Below, in pieces: positions 19,898-26,759 of a DNA stretch of 26,759 bases. The translations under genes and the position numbers were made by a program. Under the pieces are notes generated by a model that was given only the letters and a program-made list of their open reading frames with translations, was not told the origin of the DNA and ran no database searches. Origin of the DNA: Liolophura sinensis (Eukaryota; Mollusca; Polyplacophora; Chitonida; Chitonidae); the NCBI RefSeq assembly GCF_032854445.1, contig NW_027018436.1, positions 1 to 26,759 of the forward strand, written 5' to 3'. Numbering within the stretch: position 1 is the first letter of the stretch; the number at the start of each line of letters is the position of its first letter.

Positions 19898-20446
19898 TTG
19901 CATTTTTGCATGGTCTTTTTGTTAATTTAAATCGGCTACACTGTACTCTGTACAATCGCGACTGGTCATTACTATATTCAACTTTTGACTATAAGTTATG
20001 TGCCCTTCGGTAGCCCAGAAGACGTCAAATCTTTGGGCCAAGCCCATTTAACTCACCCAGCAATTGTCTTACTTCTAAGTCCAAGACAATCTCAATGTCT
20101 TTATCTACGTGTAGAAAAACCACACCATTTGTACATAAAAAACACAAGGTACTTGATACAGTCTGCTGTAAAAAGTACAACTAAACACTGACCCACATTT
20201 ATAAGGTGCCAAAAGATGCGGAATTGGGCCAGGCATCGGCAGCTGTTGAAAAATTGCAAATTTCCCTGGTTTCCATGGAGTAAGAGCCGTTGCTGGGCAC
20301 GTGATTATGACATAAATGATCATTCAATTGTCACTACAGCCAAAGTATTGGTCGGAGAGCAACGCGGTTTGCACCATTCGATTTCTCGTCACAAAATACG
20401 TCGGATTAGCCTCTTACCAGCAGCACTGGAACAGTTTTTTCCACTT
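19898..20446. repeat. Satellite monomer M37, subtype G
   Basis: It is the counterpart of M30 (TTGCATGGTC, TTAATTTAAATC, GTACATAAAA) without that unit's indel cluster. It has one missing A (GCCAAAGTATT) and one extra T (CAGTTTTTTCC). Confidence 0.94.
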
Positions 20447-20995
20447 TTGCCTTTTTGCCTGGTCTTTTTGTTAATTGAAATCGGCTACACTGTACTCTGT
20501 ACAATCGCGACTGGTCATTACTATATTCAACTTTTGACTATAAGTTATGTGCCCTTCGGTAGCCCAGAAAACGTCAAATCTTTGGGCTAAGCCCATTTAA
20601 CTCACCCAGCAATTGTCTTACTTCTAAGTGCAAGACAATCTCAATGTCTTTATCTACGTGTAGAAAAACCACACCATTTGTACGTGAAAAACACAAGGTA
20701 CTTGATACAGTCTGCTGTAAAAAGTACAACTGAACACTGACCCACATTTATAAGGTGCCAAAAGATGCGGAATTGGGCCAGGCATCGGCAGCTGTTAAAA
20801 CATAGCAAATATCCCTGGTTTCCATGGAGTAAGAGCCGTTGCTGGGCACGTAGTTATGACATTAATGATCATTCAATTGTCGCTAAAGCCAAAAGTATTG
20901 GTCGGAGAGCAACGCGGTTTGCACCATTCGATTTCTCGTCACAAAATACGTCGGATTAGCCTCTTACCAGCAGCACTGGAACAGTTTTTCCACTT
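20447..20995. repeat. Satellite monomer M38, subtype H
   Basis: It is the counterpart of M31 (AGAAAACGTC, GTTAAAACATAGC, CATTAATGATC). It has CACGTAGTT and CTAAAGCC as private changes. Confidence 0.94.
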
Positions 20996-21544
20996 TTGCA
21001 TTTTTGCCTTGTCTTTTTGTTAATTGAAATCGGTTACACTGTACTCTGTACAATCGCGACTGGTCATTACTATATTCAACTTTTGACTATAAGTTATGTG
21101 CCCTTCGGTAGCCCAGAAGACGTCAAATCTTTGGGCTAAGCCCATTTAACTCACCCAGCAATTGTCTTACTTCTTAGTCCAAGACAATCTCAATGTCTTT
21201 ATCTACGTGTAGAAAAACCACACCATTTGTGCATAAAAAACACAAGGTACTTGATACAGTCTGCTGTAAAAAGTACAACTGACCACAGACCCACATTTAT
21301 AAGGTGCCAATAGATGCGGAATTGGGCCAGGTATCGGCAGCTGTTGAAAAATTGCCAATTTCCCTGGTTTCCATGGAGTAAGAGCCGTTGCTGTGCACGT
21401 GATTATGACATAAATGATCATTCAATTGTCGCTACAGGCAAAAGTATTGGTCGGAGAGCAACGCGGTTTGCACCATTCGATTTGTCGTCACAAAATACGT
21501 CGGATTAGCCTCTTACCAGCAGCACTGGAACAATTTTTCCATTT
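20996..21544. repeat. Satellite monomer M39, subtype E
   Basis: It is the counterpart of M32, and the first unit of the three-monomer E-I-H series. It has CCAATAGATG, as does M31. Confidence 0.94.
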
Positions 21545-22093
21545 TTGCATTTTTACCTGGTCTTTTTGTTAATTGAAATCGGCTACACTGTACTCTGTAC
21601 AATCGCGACTGGTCATTACTATATTCAACTTTTGACTATAAGTTATGTGCCCTTCGGTAGCCCAGAAGACGTCAAATCTTTGGGCTAAGCCCTTTTAACT
21701 CACCCAGCAATTGTCTTACTTCTAAGTCCAAGACAATCTCAATGTCTTTATCTACGTGTAGAAAAACCACAGCATTTGTACATAAAAAACACAAGGTACT
21801 TGATACAGTCTGCTGTAAAAAGTACAACTAAACACTGACCCACATTTATAAGGTGCCAAAAGATGCGGAATTGGGCCAGGCATCGGCAGCTGTTAAAAAA
21901 TTGCAAATATCCGTGGTTTCCATGGAGTAAGAGCCGTTGCTGGGCACGTGATTATGACATCAATGATCATTCAATTGTCACTACAGGCAAAAGTATTAGT
22001 CGGAGAGCAACGTGGTTTGCACCATTCGATTTCTCGTCACAAAATACGTCGGATTAGCCTCCTACCAGCAGCACTGGAACAGTTTTTCCACTT
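21545..22093. repeat. Satellite monomer M40, subtype I
   Basis: Subtype I has ATTTTTACC, GTACATAAAA, AAACACTGACC, GTTAAA, ATATCCGTGG, CTACAGGCA and GTATTAGTC. CCCTTTTAAC is shared with M43. Confidence 0.94.
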
Positions 22094-22642
22094 TTTCATT
22101 TTTGCCTGGTCTTTTTGTTAATTGAAATCGGCTACACTGTACTCTGTACAATCGCGACTGGTCATTACTATATTCAACTTTTGACTATAAGTTATGTGCC
22201 CTTCGGTAGCCCAGAAGACGTCAAATCTTTGGGCTAAGCCCATTTAACTCACCCAGCAATTGTCTTACTTCTAAGTGCAAGACAATCTCAATGTCTTTAT
22301 CTACGTGTAGAAAAACCACACCATTTGTACGTGAAAAACACAAGGTACTTGATACAGTCTGCTGTAAAAAGTACAACTGAACACTGACCCACATTTATAA
22401 GGTGCCAAAAGATGCGGAATTGGGCCAGGCATCGGCAGCTGTTAAAAAATTGCAAATATCCCTGGTTTCCATGGAGTAAGAGCCGTTGCTGGGCACGTAA
22501 TTATGACATCAATGATCATTCAATTGTCGCTACAGCCAAAAGTATTAGTCGGAGAGCAACGCGGTTTGCACCATTCGATTTCTCGTCACAAAATACGTCG
22601 GATTAGCCTCTTACCAGCAGCACTGGAACAGTTTTTCCACTT
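22094..22642. repeat. Satellite monomer M41, subtype H
   Basis: It has AAGTGCAAG, GAACACTGACC, GTTAAA, CACGTAATT and TTGTCGC, plus GTATTAGTC as in subtype I. The start has CTTTTTCATT. Confidence 0.94.
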
Positions 22643-23191
22643 TTGCCTTTTTGCCTTGTCTTTTTGTTAATTGAAATCGGTTACACTGTACTCTGTACAA
22701 TCGCGACTGGTCATTACTATATTCAACTTTTGACTATAAGTTATGTGCCCTTCGGTAGCCCAGAAGACGTCAAATCTTTGGGCTAAGCCCATTTAACTCA
22801 CCCAGCAATTGTCTTACTTCTTAGTCCAAGACAATCTCAATGTCTTTATCTACGTGTAGAAAAACCACACCATTTGTGCATAAAAAACACAAGGTACTTG
22901 ATACAGTCTGCTGTAAAAAGTACAACTGACCACAGACCCACATTTATAAGGTGCCAAAAGATGCGAAATTGGGCCAGGTATCGGCAGCTGTTGAAAAATT
23001 GCCAATTTCCCTGGTTTCCATGGAGTAAGAGCCGTTGCTGTGCACGTGATTATGACATAAATGATCATTCAATTGTCGCTACAGGCAAAAGTATTGGTCG
23101 GAGAGCAACGCGGTTTGCACCATTCGATTTGTCGTCACAAAATACGTCGGATTAGCCTCCTACCAGCAGCACTGGAACAATTTTTCCATTT
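22643..23191. repeat. Satellite monomer M42, subtype E
   Basis: It lies exactly 1,647 bp after M39 and is nearly identical to it. Private changes are GATGCGAAATTGG and CCTCCTACC, the latter shared with M40. Confidence 0.94.
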
Positions 23192-23740
23192 TTGCATTTT
23201 TACCTGGTCTTTTTGTTAATTGAAATCGGCTACACTGTACTCTGTACAATCGCGACTGGTCATTACTATATTCAACTTTTGACTATAAGTTATGTGCCCT
23301 TCGGTAGCCCAGAAGACGTCAAATCTTTGGGCTAAGCCCTTTTAACTCACCCAGCAATTGTCTTACTTCTAAGTCCAAGACAATCTCAATGTCTTTATCT
23401 ACGTGTAGAAAAACCACACCATTTGTACATAAAAAACACAAGGTACTTGATACAGTCTGCTGTAAAAAGTACAACTAAACACTGACCCACATTTATAAGG
23501 TGCCAAAAGATGCGGAATTGGGCCAGGCATCGGCAGCTGTTAAAAAATTGCAAATATCCGTGGTTTCCATGGAGTAAGAGCCGTTGCTGGGCACGTGATT
23601 ATGACATCAATGATCATTCAATTGTCACTACAGGCAAAAGTATTAGTCGGAGAGCAACGCGGTTTGCACCATTCGATTTCTCGTCACAAAATACGTCGGA
23701 TTAGCTTCTTACCAGCAGCACTGGAACAGTTTTTCCACTT
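23192..23740. repeat. Satellite monomer M43, subtype I
   Basis: It lies exactly 1,647 bp after M40 and shares CCCTTTTAAC and ATATCCGTGG. The H unit expected next is absent. E (M44) follows directly. Confidence 0.94.
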
Positions 23741-24290
23741 TTGCATTTTTACCTGGTCTTTTTGTTAATTGAAATCGGCTACACTGTACTCTGTACAATC
23801 GCGACTGGTCATTACTATATTCAACTTTTGACTATAAGTTATGTGCCCTTTGGTAGCCCAGAAGACGTCAAATCTTTGGGCTAAGCCCATTTAACTCACC
23901 CAGCAATTGTCTTACTTCTTAGTCCAAGACAATCTCAATGTCTTTATCTACGTGTAGAAAAACCACACCATTTGTGCATAAAAAAACACAAGGTATTTGA
24001 TACAGTCTGCTGTAAAAAGTACAACTGACCACAGACCCACATTTATAAGGTGCCAAAAGATGCGGAATTGGGCCAGGTATCGGCAGCTGTTGAAAAATTG
24101 CCAATTTCCCTGGTTTCCATGGAGTAAGAGCCGTTGCTGTGCACGTGATTATGACATAAATGATCATTCAATTGTCGCTACAGGCAAAAGTATTGGTCGG
24201 AGAGCAACGCGGTTTGCACCATTCGATTTGTCGTCACAAAATACGTCGGATTAGCCTCTTACCAGCAGCACTGGAACAATTTTTCCATTT
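23741..24290. repeat. Satellite monomer M44, subtype E (550 bp)
   Basis: It is E with the extra A of M34 and M35, plus CCCTTTGGTAG and AGGTATTTG. Confidence 0.94.
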
Positions 24291-24839
24291 TTGCATTTTT
24301 ACCTGGTCTTTTTGTTAATTGAAATCGGCTACACTGTACTCTGTACAATCGCGACTGGTCATTACTATATTCAACTTTTGACTATAAGTTATGTGCCCTT
24401 CGGTAGCCCAGAAGACGTCAAATCTTTGGGCCAAGCCCATTTAACTCACCCAGCAATTGTCTTACTTCTAAGTCCAAGACAATCTCAATGTCTTTATCTA
24501 CGTGTAGAAAAACCACACCATTTGTACATAAAAAACACAAGGTACTTGATACAGTCTGCTGTAAAAAGTACAACTGACCACAGACCCACATTTATAAGGT
24601 GCCAAAAGATGCGGAATTGGGCCAGGCATCGGCAGCTGTTAAAAAATTGCAAATATCCGTGGTTTCCATGGAGTGAGAGCCGTTGCTGGGCACGTGATTA
24701 TGACATCAATGATCATTCAATTGTCACTACAGGCAAAAGTATTAGTCGGAGAGCAACGCGGTTTGCACCATTCGATTTCTCGTCACAAATACGTCGGATT
24801 AAGCCTCTTACCAGCAGCACTGGAACAGTTTTTCCACTT
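24291..24839. repeat. Satellite monomer M45, subtype I
   Basis: It is I with GGGCCAAG and GACCACAGACC, and GAGTGAGAG in place of GAGTAAGAG. A missing A (CACAAATACG) and an extra A (GGATTAAGCC) remove the stop codon that otherwise interrupts this frame in each unit. Confidence 0.93.
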
Positions 24840-25390
24840 TTGCATTTTTACCTGGTCTTTTTGTTAATTGAAATCGGCTACACTGTACTCTGTACAATCG
24901 CGACTGGTCATTACTATATTCAACTTTTGACTATAAGTTATGTGCCCTTCGGTAGCCCAGAAGATCTAAAATCTTTGGGCTAAGCCCATTTAACTCACCC
25001 AGCAATTGCCTCACTTCTAAGTGCAAGACAATCTCAATGTCTTTATCTACGTGTAGAAAAACCACACCATTTGTACGTGATAAACACAAGGTACTTGATA
25101 CAGTCTGCTGTAAAAAAGTACAACTGAACAGTGACCCACTTCAGTAAGGTGCCAAAAGATGCGGAATTGAGCCAGGCATCGGCAGCTGTTGAAAAATTGC
25201 AAATATCCCTGGTTTCCATGGAGTAAGAGCCGTTGCTGGGCACGTGGTTATGACATCAATGATCATTCAATTGTCACTACAGCCAAAAGTATCGGTCGGA
25301 GAGCAACGCGGTTTGCACCATTCGATTTCTCGTCACAAAATACGTCGGATTAGCCTCTTACCAGCAGCACTGGAACAGTTTTTTTCACTT
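24840..25390. repeat. Satellite monomer M46, subtype D' (551 bp)
   Basis: It has AGAAGATCTAA, GGGCTAAG, AAGTGCAAG, GTGATAAACAC and CACTTCAGTAAGG. It has an extra A in GTAAAAAAGTAC and an extra T in the T-run. It is related to the left-half D units and to M49. Confidence 0.92.
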
Positions 25391-25938
25391 TTGCATTTTT
25401 GCCTTGTCTTTTTGTTAATTGAAACCGGTTACACTGTACTCTGTACAATCGCGACTGGTCATTACTATATTCAACTTTTGACTATAAGTTATGTGCCCTT
25501 CGGTAGCCCAGAAGACGTCAAATCTTTGGGCTAAGCCCATTTAACTCACCCAGCAATTCTCTATTTCTTAGTCCAAGACAATCTCTATGTCTTTATCTAC
25601 GTGTAGAAAAACTACACCATTTGTGCATAAAAAACACAAGGTACTTGATACAGTCTGCTGTAAAAAGTACAACAGATCACAGACCCACATTTATAAGGTG
25701 CCAAAAGATGCGGAATTGGGCCAGGTATCGGCAGCTGTTGAAAAATTGCCAATTTCCCTGGTTTCCATGGAGTAAGAGCCGTTGCTGTGCACGTGATTAT
25801 GACATAAATGATCATTCAATTGTCGCTACAGGCAAAAGTTTTGGTCGGAGAGCAACGCGGTTTGCACCATTCGATTTCTCGTCACAAAATACGTCGGATT
25901 AGCCTCTTACCAGCAGCACTGGAACAATTTTTCCATTT
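25391..25938. repeat. Satellite monomer M47, subtype E (548 bp)
   Basis: It is E with several private changes (AACCGGTTAC, AATTCTCTATTTC, ATCTCTATG, AACTACACC, AGATCACAG, GTTTTGGTC). It is more divergent than the other E units. Confidence 0.92.
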
Positions 25939-26488
25939 TTGCATTTTTACCTGGTCTTTTTGTAATTGAAATCGGCTACACTGTACTCTGTACAATCGCG
26001 ACTGGTCATTACTATATTCAACTTTTGACTATAAGTTATGTGCCCTTCGGTAGCCCAGAAGACGTCAAATCTTTGGGCCAAGCCCATTTAACTCACCCAG
26101 CAATTGTCCTTACTTCTAAGTCCAAGACAATCTCAATGTCTTTATCTACGTGTAGAAAAACCACACCATTTGTACATAAAAAACACAAGGTACTTGATAC
26201 AGTCTGCTGTAAAAAGTACAACTAAACACTGACCCACATTTATAAGGTGCCAAAAGATGCGGAATTGGGCCAGGCATCGGCAGCTGTTAAAAAAATTGCA
26301 AATATCCCTGGTTTCCATGGAGTAAGAGCCGTTGCTGGGCACGTGATTATGACATCAATGATCATTCAATTGTCACTACAGGCAAAAGTATTAGTCGGAG
26401 AGCAACGCGGTTTGCACCATTCGATTTCTCGTCACAAAATACGTCTTATTAGCCTCTTACCAGCAGCACTGGAACAGTTTTTCCACTT
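25939..26488. repeat. Satellite monomer M48, subtype I (550 bp)
   Basis: It is I with three one-base indels (TTTTTGTAATTG, TTGTCCTTAC, GTTAAAAAAATTG) and ACGTCTTATTAG. Confidence 0.92.
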
Positions 26489-26759
26489 TTGCATTTTTAC
26501 CTGGTCTTTTTGTTAATTGAAATCGGCTACACTGTACTCTGTACAATCGCGACTGGTCATTACTATATTCAACTTTTGACTATAAGTTATGTGCCCTTCG
26601 GTAGCCCAGAAGATCTGAAATCTTTGGGCTAAGCCCATTTAACTCACCCAGCAATTGTCTTACTTCTAAGTGCAAGACAATCTCAATGTCTTATCTACGT
26701 GTAGAAAAAACCACACCATTTGTACGTGATAAACACAAGGTACTTGATACAGTCTGCTG
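26489..26759. repeat. Partial satellite monomer M49, subtype D', at right edge
   Basis: It has AGAAGATCTG, GGGCTAAG, AAGTGCAAG and GTGATAAACAC, as in M46. It is cut by the window end inside the third hairpin. Two one-base indels are seen (GTCTTATCTAC, GTAGAAAAAACC). Confidence 0.93.

Larger units (their letters stand above)
19525..21535. repeat. Right copy of the ~2-kb duplication
   Basis: M36 (second part) through M39. Each unit carries a few private changes against its partner, so this event looks older than the 15-monomer one. Confidence 0.87.
1..26759. repeat. Tandem satellite DNA array, ~549-bp monomer, 48 full copies plus two partial copies
   Basis: The same unit recurs head to tail over the whole window with a spacing of 549 bp (range 545-551). 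Landmarks found in essentially every unit include an NcoI site (CCATGG), a PvuII site (CAGCTG), an NruI site (TCGCGA) and the T-rich stretch ending in GTTAATTGAAATC. All units lie in the same orientation and no unique sequence interrupts them. Neighbouring monomers differ by a few percent by eye, while monomers one HOR apart can be nearly identical. That is the usual signature of unequal exchange in satellite DNA. The array runs off both ends, so its true length is unknown. The family is not one I recognise. A centromeric or heterochromatic location is inference from the architecture. No canonical CENP-B box (TTCGNNNNANNCGGG) was found by eye. Confidence 0.98.
20996..26759. repeat. Three-monomer HOR series E-I-H/D' (~1,647 bp)
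   Basis: The order is E I H (M39-41), E I (M42-43), E I D' (M44-46), E I D' (M47-49, cut by the window end). M39 to M42 and M40 to M43 are exactly 1,647 bp apart. The second set lacks its third member, as expected from an unequal exchange. Confidence 0.85.

Noticed and set aside
1-26759. Tandem RNA-gene cluster (5S rRNA, U-snRNA, spliced leader)
   Set aside because: None of the conserved blocks of 5S, U1, U2, U5, U6 or known spliced-leader RNAs was found by eye. The CTTCGGTAG segment only superficially resembles U6.
1-26759. CRISPR array or bacterial repeat region
   Set aside because: There are no short repeats with unique spacers. The whole 549-bp unit repeats without unique sequence, and no cas or other genes flank it.

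Overview
The whole 26.8 kb window is one uninterrupted tandem satellite array. A unit of about 549 bp repeats head to tail 48 complete times, with a partial unit at each end. I anchored units on the conserved T-rich segment, each beginning at the second-last T before GCATTTTTGCC. I see no protein-coding gene, rRNA, tRNA, snRNA, CRISPR array, transposon or unique spacer. Reading frames recur once per monomer only because the same sequence recurs. They lack consistent ATG starts, overlap on both strands and end at the same places in every copy. The organism is almost certainly a eukaryote, because a pure array of this kind with higher-order repeat (HOR) structure is typical of centromeric, pericentromeric, subtelomeric or sex/B-chromosome heterochromatin. 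I do not recognise the family and cannot name a species.

Layout by monomer subtype (letters are mine, from shared diagnostic bases). The left half, up to about 13.3 kb, is built largely from a four-monomer HOR in the order D-A-B-C (about 2,196 bp). It is seen cleanly at 679-2874, 8914-11110 and 11111-13307, with scrambled copies between. A block of at least 3.0 kb at the left edge recurs 15 monomers (about 8.24 kb) further on, almost unchanged. A patch at about 4.25-5.42 kb carries subtypes otherwise found in the right half. The right half (13.3-26.76 kb) uses a different set, F-G-H-E, with a seven-monomer-offset duplication. It then passes into a three-monomer HOR, E-I-H/D' (about 1,647 bp), from about 21 kb to the end.

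Within the monomer the most striking structure is three strong dyads of 28-30 nt inside about 170 bp. Each could form a hairpin or cruciform, and many subtype-defining substitutions fall in their loops or bulges. There is also a small TGTAC-TCT-GTACA dyad next to a nearly invariant 40-bp core, a cluster of three short palindromes including CACGTG, and a run of four T-tracts. These are candidates for protein binding or non-B DNA. Their function is inference only.

Single-base indels concentrate in the first ~1.2 kb, in the last ~2 kb and in one patch near 16.2-16.5 kb. The remaining monomers hold exact 549-bp spacing or share inherited 550-bp variants. This suggests lower consensus accuracy at those places, or less likely local decay.
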